Below, piece after piece: positions 1-11,322 of a stretch of 64,000 bases of DNA; position 1 is the stretch's first letter; every line of letters begins with the position of its first letter. Location: contig JASJZH010000006.1 in the NCBI GenBank assembly GCA_037178975.1, positions 806,001 to 870,000 on the forward strand, read 5' to 3'. The notes beneath the pieces were generated by a model. The model had not been told where the DNA came from, searched no databases, and was given only the letters and a program-made list of their open reading frames with translations. This DNA comes from Oscheius tipulae. Its lineage: Eukaryota; Nematoda; Chromadorea; Rhabditida; Rhabditidae. Position numbers and translations under genes: made by a program.

Positions 1-21
1 ACATGTGCACGTTGATTTCAG

Positions 22-148
22 GTACTACTTTGAGATGGGCGTGAGTTTTATTGATGAAAGCTGTAGAAAAAGGAATTTTAGGACCCAAGACTGTACTACG
101 AAACTTCCGTTCATCTGTGACTGGACACCTAGAACGACAGCGTGTTGA
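22..148 (+). CDS. C-type lectin domain protein, last exon (5' part outside window)
   Basis: This is the terminal exon of a gene that begins left of the window. It opens after a TTTCAG acceptor at 16-21 and ends at TGA 146-148. The frame contains the diagnostic end of a C-type lectin fold: a WxD/F-rich strand, a Cys, then DCTTKLPFICDW, matching the family pattern C-x-LPFIC-x-W. Such domains are secreted and bind carbohydrates or other ligands; many nematode members respond to microbes. It faces another C-type lectin gene whose stop lies 180 bp away (convergent pair), and the two share the DCxxKLPFIC ending. Whether a signal peptide or further domains exist cannot be seen. Confidence 0.8.
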
Positions 149-329
149 TTCCTCTTACTGAATAAATCTTTCAAAGAAGTAAACAGACTCTTGAAAGCCA
201 AAACGTCTGTAGCAGGACAGAAAGGCCCGATCGAAGTTTTTAATTACAGATTGTATCTGAAGGAAACGAATATTTGTACAGAAAGCAACAGTTTTTCATT
301 TGTTCTGGTATCAAATTTATCAGATATTC

Positions 330-920
330 TCAATCCGCACATGGATTTTTGATGCATATGAACGGCAATTTCATGTCGCAATCTTGAGTTCTAGAATAAT
401 CTGTTTGTTTTTTCTGACTTGAAACTCACATCCAATGAGCGGAATCCGAGTCAACTGTGGCGCAATGGTACTGCATGGCTGGCTGTCCTAAAATTGTAAC
501 TAATACAGTACTTGATGTAATAACCTGTGGCCCAAGCATTGTAGGATACAGTGCTGCTATCTAGCCATTCCCATTCAAATCCATTGACCAAATTGGTCAG
601 TCCAATCCAGTGATTGAAGCCAAACTGAACCGTAATCAAATCTGATCGTTATTGGAACATATCAGCTTTACTTACTCAAAACAAAACTGTTCTCTGTAGC
701 ACTATGGATTGATACGAGTTGCGCTCCATCAAGCGTACAGGCGTGGGAAGCGGCAAAATAAGTCTGCGGTTGCTCATACACTTTGTAGCATCTAAGGCAT
801 TAGTTCAGCGACAAAAATAAACAAAACTCACTTCTGGTAGTCTGCTCCAAGGGTGTAGCCTATAGTACAGTTTGCGAACACTGACGATATGATACTTGCT
901 GCAAGAACTAACCGATTCAT
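330..920 (-). CDS. Secreted single-domain C-type lectin
   Basis: Five exons on the minus strand (920-832, 791-676, 641-525, 487-430, 390-330) splice in phase to a 146-residue protein. Residues 1-16 form a signal peptide (MNRLVLAASIISSVFA). A single C-type lectin domain follows: a first CY pair, an ASHACTLDGAQLVSIHS helix, HWIGL, FEWEWLDSS, YNAWATGQP, HCATV, then DCDMKLPFICI near the C-terminus. Length and motif order fit a stand-alone C-type lectin. The usual calcium/sugar motifs (EPN/QPD plus WND) are not clearly present; ATGQPAM lies where the former would be, so sugar binding is uncertain. All introns are 35-45 nt with GT-AG ends. A convergent lectin gene lies downstream. Confidence 0.87.
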
Positions 921-2249
921 TGTTTGGAACTTGTTGTCTTGGCGGGGTGACTGTGCTCTGATCTCTTATCTCTACACCACAAACGCCAGATTACTTCAGT
1001 TATGAACATGACCTGGTCTTACGAAGAAGGCGTTGAAAAGTATAAAGGAATGTTCGAGTAGAAGACATTTCGCTCTATGGGCTATTCATGAATGAACGAC
1101 TTTGTTTGAATTCAGTAGACATTCATAACGGTTTCGCTGGCGCACACAGCTAGCATTTAAAGATTGATGTGGTTCATCTTGATCCAGTAACTGACTATTG
1201 GCTTAACCATGCAGACTTTCTTCAATAAATAAGGACAGCCGCTCACTTTTTGAGATATACCGATGCTTCTCCCGTTTCTGATCTGTTTGATTCATCTGAT
1301 GCACAACTATGTTTGTCATTGTATACAGGGAAAAAGCCATAGTTAATCAATTACTTTCTGAGAAGACTAATAAAAAAAGTTTATTGCATAACTAAAATCG
1401 AAGTGAATCTGGAAAAATAAACTAGTCAAAAAAACCGCGGATCAATTTTGATAATGCAAAACCTTTTGTCTCATTTTTGGCTCAACTTGGCAAGTTATTC
1501 TTCTTCGACTTGAATCGGACTCTGTTGTAGCACGGGAAAGCGAAGTCAGAGGTTAACTTTATTGGAGCCCAATTGCTAGAAACGCACTCCTATTATACAA
1601 TAATAGAATACCAAAAGAAAACATAAATATCCTATCTTTACAATTTGCAAGAGGCGTCCGTCTGCGACACAAGTCAACTCTAATTTGGGATAACACTTGA
1701 CAATGTTTGTGGACTTTTTCTGTTAAGACAAGTCAAGCTAATGCAAGATAAAAGATTTTTGAGTTGGCAAGTTACTGTTTTTACTGCTTTAATTGTAAAA
1801 AGAAAGTTATTGCCTTTGCTCTTTGGAGCAAATCCTCTGCAATGGACGACTCGGAGCTCAATAAAACCGCCAACCAGGCGGCTTAGCCGACTGCTTAATT
1901 TCATAGCATTAACAGACTATGTATCTCAAACCAGGAATAGCTATTCGATCGAAGCAATCTTTGCAACAGTGAACAGCATTTTTTTTACAAACCACAAAGT
2001 TCCTGCTAGACACTTCCTTCTTGAAAAGTCGGCAATGTGATTAAGATGTTCCGCGTTCTTCTTTTAGCCATCGTCACCTACTCGATCTCTGAAAGACATC
2101 TAATTAGACAGTGACTCACCACTTTTTCATTGTTTTTCGATGCATATTACAGGAATGCAGTGAGTAAATGACAAAAAACGTAGTTTTACACCCTACGGGA
2201 ATTACGTGTTAGTTATAAATATGGGTGCTAAAGTTTCTGGGCGACGATA
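921..2249. other. Intergenic stretch, no supported gene
   Basis: Only short unremarkable open frames occur here. About 1640-1710 resembles 47785-47856 (see repeat). I see no conserved domain, tRNA or clear transposon end. Confidence 0.5.
1640..1711 (+). repeat. Dispersed repeat, copy 1 (partner 47785-47856)
   Basis: About 72 bp match 47785-47856 in the same orientation, with shared blocks ACAATT-GCAA-GGCGT-CGT, ACA-AAGTCAA and GGATAACACTTGA. Agreement is roughly three quarters by eye. Neither copy has coding potential. The two may be relics of one transposon family, but no terminal structure was recognised. Confidence 0.5.
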
Positions 2250-3447
2250 ATGGACTTCCGTGTAATCCACTGGCCAGTGGCTTTTATTGCCATATTGGCA
2301 ATATTCCTGAACAGTTTTCTCATCTACATCATCTACCGTTACATTAGCAAGACTATCGGAAATTACAAGTGGCTACTGGTTTTCTTTTGCAGTTTCGAAG
2401 CCACATTTGCACTGACAGTTCTTCTGACCATTCCGGTAGCGTCCTACGATGCACTTACAATTAAAAACTTCAGATCCAATTTATCCATGACAAGACCATT
2501 TTCATTTTCTCGTATGACACAATTCTGCAATCTTTGGGCAGCATTGGACCTGGATTCTACTGTGTTCTCTACGAAATGTGGCTCGGATTGATCATGGTCA
2601 TGTTCATCTATCGATACATAGGGGTCTGCCAGTAAGTTCAAAAAATGCTGGGTACTACGCCTTGTTCAGCCCAATTGCCGCTGAGAAAATCAGCCGCAGT
2701 TCGTTTCTCAAAATGGTCCTCTTCTTCTTTTACTTTTGCCACGTCGTGTATGCTGCCGTCTGCGGAATTTACATGTGTTCCAGGGATACCCCTTCGGATG
2801 TAAGACTTTCTATTTTCATCTGTATAGTGTTTCAGAAAGTTAAAACCGAAGTCACGAAGCAGTTTGGAATTGCTGACGTGGACAGTCTTGCCTATATAAT
2901 CATGCGAATCAAGGTTTCCCTCAAAATTTCGCGAATAACTTCTAAAGTTTAGTTGGCTGAAGGCTCGGTCAGCTACATGGGGTCCATCGCTCTGGCCAAC
3001 CATTACGTGCTGATCTGCACTTCCGTCCCCACAATCTTCTTCTGCGGATTCATGATCTGGCGTCACATCTACAACATCCAGAAGGATCTGCCACAAATTG
3101 AGCTGAGAATGCAGAAGCAGATTTTCATGACACTGGTCCTACAGGTGCCGAGTCGTCAAAAACACAACCGATTTCTTATTCAGACAGTCATTCCAGTCCT
3201 TCTGTGGCAACTGCCCGCTCTTGTCTATTTGACCTTGGCTTTTTGGAAGGAAGACAATGTGTTCGCTTCATCTTCTCCTCTACTTACCGTTTTCTACACG
3301 CTTCCGAAAGTACTGGATCCCATTTTGGCTATGATCTGCATTCAAGACTACAACAGAGGAGTCAAGAAAACCTTCCGATGCTGTAGCCGTGGGGCTAGAA
3401 CTGAAGTGTCTACGATTAATGAGGCCACTACCAGAACAATTGGCTGA
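2250..3447 (+). CDS. Seven-transmembrane chemoreceptor, Str class
   Basis: Six exons (2250-2435, 2474-2631, 2670-2799, 2836-2913, 2953-3144, 3184-3447) join in phase to 335 residues, a normal size for a Str/Srj serpentine receptor. The start begins with a TM1 of family shape and LNSFLIYIIYRYISK, followed by IGNYKWLLVFFCSFE, the family's IGxYK signature. Later come GPGFYCVLYEMWLGL, FIYRYIGVC (intracellular loop 2), HYVLICTSVPTIFFCGF, VIPVLLWQLPALVY and DPILAMICIQDYNRGV at TM7. Such receptors sit in the cilia of chemosensory neurons and couple to G proteins. All five introns are 36-46 nt and no frame is broken, so the gene looks intact. A neighbouring Str gene was not found. Confidence 0.9.
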
Positions 3448-3956
3448 AAGGATCCAGTGTGGAACATTCAGGCCCCCTTTTTAATCTTAGTTAACAATCA
3501 TTTTCGTTGTTTATTTTTATTTTTGAAACAAGAACTTTCCTTACTGTGTAAGTAAAAAATCAAGTAAGAGCTTTTTCTGGAAAATGAGTGCTGGAAGAGA
3601 GTTTTGTAACACCTTTTCAAATAAAGACTGCCATCATCCCAGGGCTGTAATTTCCAAGTCGACCTTATTTTGTGCCATTTGTAGACAAAAGGAAAAGTTC
3701 GAATTCCAAGCTCTGCAAACGTTTTCTGTCTGTCTCTGTTTCTTCCTTTTTAACTCCCCGTTACTCTGTCTTTATGTCTCTGTCAGTCTCCCTGTCTCTC
3801 TGTCTGTCAATTCTAATGGATTGGAACATTTTAAACTATTACGTAGACTCATGAAACTGTTCGTCTGTCGTAACTTATGCGATTCGTAGAATTTATTGCT
3901 CACTACATATAGATATCTTCTCTTGATATGAAATTGCAGAAGGTTCATGCAAATAT
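3448..3956. other. Intergenic, pyrimidine-rich TCTG microsatellite
   Basis: This stretch separates two convergent genes. About 3726-3808 is an impure TCTG/TCTC tract on the plus strand. Short open frames are products of this low complexity. Confidence 0.55.
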
Positions 3957-5003
3957 TTACTCGTTAACAGTGATCACATGAAGACCTGGAAGTGATTTCA
4001 TGTCTTTTCTTTCCAATATTTCCATGTAAAGAGTTTTAGCATTCTTTTTTTTCTTGATAAGAATAGACACGAGTTGGAAGAGATCAAAAACATCGGAACA
4101 GAACAGGGCGAAGACACCAATCCATTCACAAAGAGCTCTGGGAGGAATTGCTGAAAACAAACAAGTAGATAATAAAAAGAAGACAAAGCTTACTAAATAG
4201 GTAGCACGTTCGTTCGTTCAGATACAAACCAAAGTTCATCCAATTAGAAGCAGCTGGCACAGCAGCTACAGTCAAAAGCGATAGTCTCAACAGAGTTAAG
4301 ATTTGGAAACTCTAAAACAAGATTCTCTGTAGAAGAGAAAAACCTACAGTATGCCAAAGGGAGCAGGATAGCTTAACAAAGAAACAGATGTATAGAAAAG
4401 CCAAAATCGCAGAGTACGACAAGGCTAAAGAATGGGATTGAGCTTTTTTGTTTCTGTATTTTGCAGTTAGAAGGACTCACCACTTTTTTGATCCAGCAAA
4501 ACAAACAAAGTTCCAAACAGCATAGAATTGAACAGAATCTCATTGGCAACATATACCGCTCCTACAATTTTGTGATCCAAGTTTGTCGTCGCTTTTTGCA
4601 ATATACTGCACACGAATGTAAGTGCAGCGAGTGTACGATACATTCCTGAGGCCAAAATATAGATGAAACAGAATATCTGAAAATGTGAAAAGTTCATATA
4701 AGAATTCAACTGCTTACGTGAGTCCAAGACATCATTTGAGAGATTTTGTATAGACTAGGCATCCATTCTCCAGCAGGAATAACTCTCTCCTAAAACATTA
4801 ATATTTCAGATAAGTTTGTTTGCTTTTACTTGACAAATTACAGTGTTCACTTCTCCAAAATGGTAGTATGACCTGTTTCCGCCCTTTTCCCTTTGAATGA
4901 CAACTTCTGTGTATCTGACGAGGTCCAGAATAAGGTAGATGTAAATTGTTAGAAACAGCGTAGAGATCCAGAAGAAGACGAATGACCCGTAGGGTAAGAG
5001 CAT
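3957..5003 (-). CDS. Frag1/DRAM/Sfk1-family multi-pass membrane protein
   Basis: Exons 5003-4830, 4789-4718, 4676-4481, 4424-4348, 4311-4230 and 4150-3957 join in consistent phases. The product has about six hydrophobic segments: MLLPYGSFVFFWISTLFLT, an IFCFIYILASG segment, a VYVANEILFN stretch, SAILAFLYICFFVKL, LLRLSLLTVAAVPAA and EWIGVFALFCSDVFD. A GEWMPSLYKIS loop and ALCEWIGVFALFCSDVFDLF near the end recall the WxPS loop and the CEW...DF ending of the Frag1/DRAM/Sfk1 group (PGAP2, DRAM, TMEM150), which act in GPI-anchor remodelling, autophagy or lipid regulation. The assignment is by pattern, not alignment. The start is uncertain: the frame stays open upstream to about 5117 without an ATG, so M5003 or an unseen upstream exon is possible. 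Confidence 0.65.
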
Positions 5004-5495
5004 ATTTGTAACGGCAACATCCTCGCTTCCAGTTATAACTGAAACTTTTTCTTGAGCCGTATCCTTTTCGGAACAGGACAAATCTTTCAATTCAAAATGT
5101 CGCCGCCAGACATTTTCTTATCACTTTTTGTTGTGGCGCGGTCGAGAGAGACATCGGACGTCACTGTCAGGAACTGCTAGAGGCAATTGGCCAATAATGT
5201 CATAGCATTTATGACTCGGATTCCGGCATCATTCTTTTACTGGCTTTGAGTTTTCAAAATAAAATGTATTAACAAAACGTTCGCTGACCATCTAGCTCAT
5301 AAAAACTGTTCACGAACTGTTGGACCCTTCGTCAATAACGGCTAAGTACCATTTCATATACGGTGCCCCCATGGTAAAGCACATAAAAAGCTATTAATGC
5401 TCGTAGGCTTGTCGCGAAAATTTTTCGGGGATAGTACTTTTGGAGCTCCTTTTATTTCTTTTTTCCTACTCGACTATCAGAGTACTGTGCTTCAG
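5004..5495. other. Intergenic or unresolved 5' exon sequence
   Basis: This stretch may contain upstream exons of either flanking gene. No convincing coding exon was recovered. Confidence 0.35.
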
Positions 5496-5788
5496 GCTGG
5501 ACATTCTTAATTGGCTACTTCTATTACAACAATCCGAACAATATTGCAGGCACCAATCAGAATGGCCTTTTTGCTTGGAAGGGTTATTCACGTATTCCAA
5601 ACAATTGGTTTTCGGAACAGTGTGCACGTCAAAAGCTTCGACTGCTCCTCCTGAGTCTGACAGCTAACACCTTTTTCCAAACTGGAAGTACATGGGGTAT
5701 AATCATTGCGACCAATACAATAATTACGTTTTTCGCATTAACTTGTTCCGTTACAGCTACTGCCAGTGTAGCTGCTTACGCCTGTTGA
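5496..5788 (+). CDS. Unrecognised exon(s), hydrophobic C-terminus
   Basis: A 97-codon frame follows a CTTCAG acceptor and ends at TGA 5786-5788. It contains GYFYYNNPNNIAGTNQNG, AWKGYSRIPNNWF and a Leu-rich helix, ending in a hydrophobic stretch (WGIIIATNTIITFFALTC). The composition and the RIPNNWF phrase faintly recall family-2 (chloroperoxidase-like) haem peroxidases, but the cysteine ligand region was not found upstream, so no function is claimed. Upstream exons and the start codon are unresolved. The gene could be complete with missed exons or a remnant. Confidence 0.45.
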
Positions 5789-5937
5789 TCTTGTACAAAG
5801 TTTTTTTTATTACATCTCACTATTTTTTTGTGAACAATAGGTTCATAATTGAGGCGCCGAGATCGAAATAACGCTATCTTGATCCTCGACTTTGAGCTAC
5901 AGTTGATCTAAGATGCTACCTTTATTACCTTCTCTAT

Positions 5938-6338
5938 TCAATGTTTTCCCCAAAGCTCCGGAAATCTTTCATGATACGAAAGAAATACTGATTCTTCGTT
6001 GCTGAGATCTCTCTTAGCACAAGACTGTAATTTTCCAATTGTCAATACAGATTCAAACGTTCTAAAGATAAAACCTTTGCCAATTCTCAGTAGTACAAAG
6101 CTCCAAAGCTGATAGTTAACAAACTTGACCATTACCAAAACTTCAGGACCGCATGAGCAGAAACGTAAAAAGTGTGGAAGAGTTTATATTGCTGGAAGGC
6201 CACTGATAAACTGACAGAGAGAAAAACATCAGTCTCTATCATTCCGGAATGAAGAGAAGAATTGCCAGAAATGTAAGAGAGACGCATAGCTGTGTCAGCA
6301 AGGCTCTCAACAATTAAGATTTGGGTTAGTTCGAGCAA
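5938..6338 (-). CDS. Possible chemoreceptor (sre-like) 3' exons, or remnant
   Basis: Two adjacent minus-strand open segments (about 6338-6132 and 6110-5938) encode hydrophobic stretches (VFLSVSLSVAFQQYKLF, then LWSFVLLRIGKGFIF) and end in SVFLSYHERFPELW. The tail loosely resembles the xxYFxxLxxxW end of nematode Sre receptors. A possible intron lies at about 6131-6111, but the phase does not join cleanly, so the gene may be degenerate or wrongly joined. Upstream exons to about 6480 are not clear. Confidence 0.25.
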
Positions 6339-6653
6339 AAGTTTCAGATTTCATACAACTGGCCATTTCGGGAAAAGTCGAGGCGGTACAGCTTCCTGTG
6401 GCTGTCTAAGCAAAGCCACTAGTCATGACGACAGCATCTGTTCACGGAGAAGAACCAAAACGAAAATGCAATTTAGTATTGAAAAGTAAGTTTTAAAATT
6501 TACTAAACATCCATATTTTAGCCTTCCGTGCCAGCACAACAGAGCGGTTCTCTACACTGGAAAGTCTTTTTAAAATATTGGTCTCCTATTTATTTCACCC
6601 ATGTTTAACCCGGTATGAAGTAAAAATACTAATAAAAGGCTAATGAATCGGCA

Positions 6654-7429
6654 CTAATAGACGTTCTTGAATGGCTCGTTCTTCTCCAAGTGTTCTTGAA
6701 AACAGTCGCGGATGAGGTTGAAGTCGTCCATGCAGAACAAATAATCGACGTAGTTGGTAGGCACACCTTCTTGGGCACGACAGTAGGGCAGGCAGCCTTC
6801 AGCTACTCCTTTGTTCTAAAATTACAATATTGTTTGGACGACCCTAGCTCTAAATGCTCAAGTCGTCAAGGCAGTCATTTCAAGACTGGTTCATTTATTG
6901 AATCACGCCGAATCCTTTAATATGTTACTGTATAGTAACTAAGAGTATGCGCCTAACGGGATATATTTTCACTCGCATAACCTGCTATCTATGTCTGTTC
7001 AGTCAAGTTTTTGAGACGAAGTTTTGCGGTTTCTATATGCACACATCCTGTGATAATCGTGCAATAGTTGCACAAGCATTTGGCTAGTTTGAGCTCTTTG
7101 ATTTTGTGCGTTTAAACTCACGATGCAGCAAGATGAATGATCGTGCCGGAGAGAGGCACAATCCCACATGTTTCCAACGGTCGGTCCGCGTTCAGTACAA
7201 GTTGAGAGGAAGGAAAGAACCTAAAAACTCATTCATTGCTATAAACAAGGAAAAGAAAACTCGCATTAGTTTGAGAGATTCCACTGAAATCGCAGAACTT
7301 GTCTACACATTCTTTGTCAGCGCCTTGAAGAGTTGAACAGCACTGTTTCAGTTTTTCGTTGGCGGACAAGGCCGCAACAGCAGAGATAAGAACAAGAGTA
7401 ATGAGAAGACGGAACATTTCAGTGAACAT
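6654..7429 (-). CDS. Secreted DB-module protein
   Basis: Three exons (7429-7265, 7220-7122, 6815-6654) give 141 residues. A signal peptide ([19 protein letters not shown], from residue 5) is followed by one complete DB module, a nematode-specific extracellular cysteine-rich domain: [86 protein letters not shown]. Cys spacing and the VPTNY and FNxIRDCF blocks are those of the family. Intron 1 is unusual: keeping the frame and the conserved SQTNVLSFL junction needs a GC-AG intron (AAT|GCGAGT). ATGs at 7429 and 7416 are both possible; the second gives the better signal peptide. Function of DB proteins is mostly unknown, though some interact with cell-surface receptors. Confidence 0.88.
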
Positions 7430-8096
7430 TACTCAGGCTTGTCGGTCTTTTCAACCAAAAACTGGGTCGCGGACAAACATTTCGCTACATTGGTCGGGGG
7501 TTTTACTGCCAGCGAATTTAGGGGAACGGACGAAAAAGTGGAAAGGAGACAAACTTCTGACCCTGTGACCTTTGCAGAACGCGATTAGACTGAAGAATCT
7601 TATAAACCTCCGTGCCAGTGTTTCCTGTCTTTCAATCGCATCTGTGTAAACTTTGTCCATAGTTCGTCGCCTTATTGTTATGGAACCTATCCAAACTGTA
7701 CGGTTGTACTTATTTTAACTATTTGGTTAGACGATTTCCCCTAAACAATAAAACGTAAAGTGCTTATTTCTTCTATCAACCAAAGGTAGAAAACAAATAA
7801 AAAATTAGGGGCGGTAGAAGGTGGCTTTATGTTTTGAAATTTCATACAGTAAACTAGACAAAACTTGGTAAAACTGAATAAGAGATGCAATAGGCCCATT
7901 TGTGTTGATAGATACGTAAACATCATTCTTCGTATGGTAAAAGAAGAACAATAGTATTGCGTTGAACGCAAGACCAACTTTTTAATTTATCCTCTAACAT
8001 GTTTGATCCCAAAACCGTTTACTACACCAAATGATTTGTTCCAACGTTACTCTTTCACCTCAACCTTTTCCACCAAAACAGCACGAAGTTAAAAGT
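7430..8096. other. Intergenic, no supported gene
   Basis: A 70-codon minus-strand frame (7451-7660) lies just upstream of the DB gene but shows no domain or signal peptide. It is more likely chance. Nothing else was recognised. Confidence 0.4.
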
Positions 8097-9431
8097 ACTG
8101 GTCTACAATAAAACTCTCTTTTGAGTTTGATGGTAAAAAATCTTCTGAAGAGTCTCCTTCCTGTTTTTCTCCTCTTGTCGGCTCTTCGTTTGCAGGAATA
8201 AAAATCACTGTCGGTTTGACTCGATGTGTTGATCGGATTGGTTTGAAAGCAGAATTTTGCTGAAATCTTCCTAGATACATCAAACAGTTGATCCTACAAT
8301 GTAATTGTTGTTCACATCCACTAGGATTAGAGGTTTTGTAGCCACCTTTATTTTATCTTCGGTGTTGGTTTTCTGAAATCTTGATATTGATACTCGAGAG
8401 AGTGACAGCTTCGCTTTATATTGAGGGCATCACATTTCAAAACGTCTAACGATTCATTTTTTAAACTCACTTTTGTTTTGTGGACAGGTTCCTCATATTG
8501 AGTTCGGTGTCGAGTTCGGCTGTTCAAAATTCTTTTGTTGTTTTTTGTAGACTGAAGAGCATTTTGTTCCGACGTATTCTAAAATTGTTTGAATGTTAGC
8601 CAATAAAAATAGCTAGACATGCCTGCTTATAAGTTCCAGCGTTCTCTTGTTTCATGCTTAATATTCCTGCAATATTTTGGCCAGTGGCCACAGTCATCTA
8701 AACAACAACCATTCATTATCAAAACTAATTCAAACCTGTGTAGGGTTTCCACAGTCTTTGGTTGTTATCTTTCTCGCATTCCCAAAACACTGAGTGTTGT
8801 CCAGCTCCTTCTCCAACTTTTCTAGACGGCATTCCAATTTCCGCATATCGGCAGTACTGTGCTTTTGCAGGAACAAGGCCGTCTCTTCCAATTCATTCAT
8901 TTTCTGCTGCAGAGAGTGAAATGTAGTGAGAAGTTCGTTTTGGTGCGAATCAGGAAGTTCTTCGTCTTCTTCAGGAAGCAAATTCTGGACTTTTGTAACC
9001 ATGTTTTTCAAATTCATCCAGTGAGCTCGTACCAGTCCTGCCACGTTATCAAAGGAAACTGAATTTCCAGTTGATTCAAAAAACCTGACGAACGACTCTC
9101 GACGTCCCGGATGGACTCGGCTACGGTAGTAGAACCAATACTGCTCTAGTTTTGTGAAGTTGCCGACCAGTTGCGATTCGAGAGTCTTCGCATCGAGGAG
9201 AAGAAGAGACAGACGGTAGCAGTTCTTCCAGTTCGTGACTGGATAAGAAAGAAACTGCTTTGATTTGTCGTGGAGAGCCACGACATCATCAATGAGATGA
9301 TAAAGATCGTTATTCAATTGGAGAATAGCGTCTTCTTCGGGGAAACGTCTGCCTTCACTGAAGTCGAACGTCTCGTAGTAGCGTTTGTACGAATTGGAAG
9401 GCATCTCTGACCACAACTGAAAATCCGGCAT
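8089..9431 (-). CDS. Coiled-coil protein of unknown function
   Basis: The first exon (9431-8736) runs from ATG through 232 codons to a GT donor. It encodes an acidic, helical protein with a long heptad-rich segment at about residues 160-215 (NELLTTFHSLQQKMNEL, MRKLECRLEKLEKELD). Downstream minus-strand exons are likely at about 8697-8620 and 8578-8473, and an Asp/Glu/Lys-rich final segment ends in ESFIVDQYF at 8097. These later joins are uncertain because some phases did not match cleanly. No known domain was recognised. No signal peptide or TM segment is present, so it is probably intracellular. Confidence 0.6.
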
Positions 9432-10361
9432 AAAGAAAACACTAATTTTTACTGTGCCAACAACCTGCCACGATTGTATTCTTGCAGAAAATAGAATGCA
9501 ATGTAAGTCAATAAGTTTAATAATGGATCAAGTGGGATCATGAGCGCAGGAGAATACTAAGTTGTTCAAAACTTTGGATTGAATTTTAGAATCGCTGGAA
9601 AATATCGTGAGAGATGGGTAAAGTGTTCAAAGCGAACAGGATAACGTGTCAAAGATGACCGACAACAGTTTTTTTTGCCCCTTTCGGACTGATAGCCAAG
9701 CTTTGATTGTTGCCGCTTTCAGATTTATGGTGGGTCCTGTACGATCTAAGTAGAATTATATTTGGCCCAGCACATCACTTTCCAAAATTGAAACTGCTGT
9801 CATTATCTAAGTTTGACAGAATGAAAAAGTAAACGTGTTTACACAATAAAATAAAGTTCCATTATAATGAGTGTATCACTACGACAAAAATGAGGATGAG
9901 AAGAAGATGAAGATTCATCCTGCCTGATCTATCAGCATTTTATAGAGAAGAGAGAAGAGAAAGTTTGAAAGAGGAATGAGAGAGCAAGAATAAAAGGAGT
10001 CATAGCAATAGAGCAGCCAAAATACTCGCCAAACAACTCTCAGCACTTTGACTAGAATTAGTTCTTAGAACAATATCAAGATAACAGGCTCTGCCCTCAT
10101 CTCTGCCAAGTAAAAAGCGTCATACCTTTGCAACTAGGATGTTTACTGGAATGCTGGCAAGAAGTTTAAAGCTTGAACAACATTTTCATTTACAAAGTTT
10201 ATTGCATTTCTGCTGTCTGCAGTCTATTAGTTCTTGATTTCGTTTTCCAATGTCAGAATGGTAAGGCTGTCGGTAGGAACGACCTTTTTATATCCCAGCC
10301 CAAGTGGCTTAACACCTTTCATGTCGAGGGCTCTGAATTCAAGTTGCGAGTTGGATGGACC
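9432..10361. other. Intergenic, no supported gene
   Basis: AT-rich sequence with a purine-rich patch at about 9945-10000. I see no coding exon, RNA gene or repeat structure here. Confidence 0.45.
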
Positions 10362-10621
10362 TTACGTCTTCTTGGGAACAGTCACTTTCTCCGTCAGCGT
10401 TTCCATGAAATTTTCAAAAGCACGAAAGATGAAGACCATGAAAACCACGAATAGACTGACAAGAATGGTGAGCACAAGGACGCGCAGCAGGATTTCTCGC
10501 AGGTCACGAAGAGGGTCGAAATGCATTCCGCTGAAAAAAATTAGATTATGTATCCTGAAACCTACATGTTTTTGTTCTCGGCCTCGTAGAGGGAAAGCAA
10601 AGCGTTGGTGATGGTCTGCAT
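10362..10621 (-). CDS. Small single-pass membrane protein
   Basis: Two exons (10621-10566 and 10530-10362) join in phase across a 35-nt intron to give 74 residues. A short amphipathic N-terminus (ITNALLSLYEAENKNIG) is followed by one strong TM helix (LLRVLVLTILVSLFVVFMVF) and a basic, Lys-rich tail (KVTVPKKT) predicted to be cytosolic. The frame continues open upstream to a TTCCAG acceptor at about 10640, which could be a trans-splice site or an internal acceptor, so the true N-terminus may be longer. The family is not recognised. Confidence 0.6.
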
Positions 10622-11322
10622 CGTGGAGTGAACGGCTGGCTGGAAGTAATTTAAAGACAAATTGTTTAGAGTATCCGGTGACAGGCCCCACTACGTTCTT
10701 TGGCCGGATTTTTTTAAGTCTACCTAAGGTTCTTTATGCCTGTTTTTATGTTGCCAGATATTTTTATCCAAAAAAGGCTGTATGATAAGTCTGTTTGTCT
10801 AAAACATTGTTGGGTTTTGAGTGGGAACCGTTATCAGGGGGAAGTTAAAAGGCTAAGATGAAGAGAGTTTGAAAGTATTAGAGTAGTGTAGTAAACAAAA
10901 GCGTGGGTTGGCTAAAAGTACATAATAAGATACAACTACCATCAAAAGAAAGGTCTATACTAACCGAAATTGACCTCGTTTTTCATAAAACAGTCAATGT
11001 TGGCTCAGTAATTGTCGTCGAAGCTGAAAAACTTTAAAAACTTTTAGCTCTTGTCTAACTTTATCACGTTTTCCATGTTCTCACTTTTTTGACGGAAGTC
11101 CGACAAGGTGATCTCAAGGATAATTGTACCTGTCTCGATGAAGACGCGTCTTTTTGCGACCACTGTATCAAGTCTGATAGATGCGCCGAACAGCCCCGGG
11201 AGAAATTAATGACCACCCTCCAACTTTTCGCCCATTTCGGGTTTAAGTTGATCTCATGGCACACAGCTCAAAATATTGAAACATTGTGTTTCACAGTAAT
11301 AAATAACAACATATTTAAAGCA
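10622..11322. other. Intergenic, no supported gene
   Basis: Open frames of 60-120 codons on both strands at 11064-11457 overlap each other and the lipase 3' end. They show no domain and are treated as chance. Confidence 0.45.

Noticed and set aside
3584-3889. 101-codon frame rich in Ser, Val and Leu
   Set aside because: It is generated by the TCTG/TCTC low-complexity tract.
10234-10611. 125-codon plus-strand frame rich in Arg and Ser
   Set aside because: It lies opposite the small membrane protein's spliced frame, and its Arg/Ser composition mirrors that sequence.
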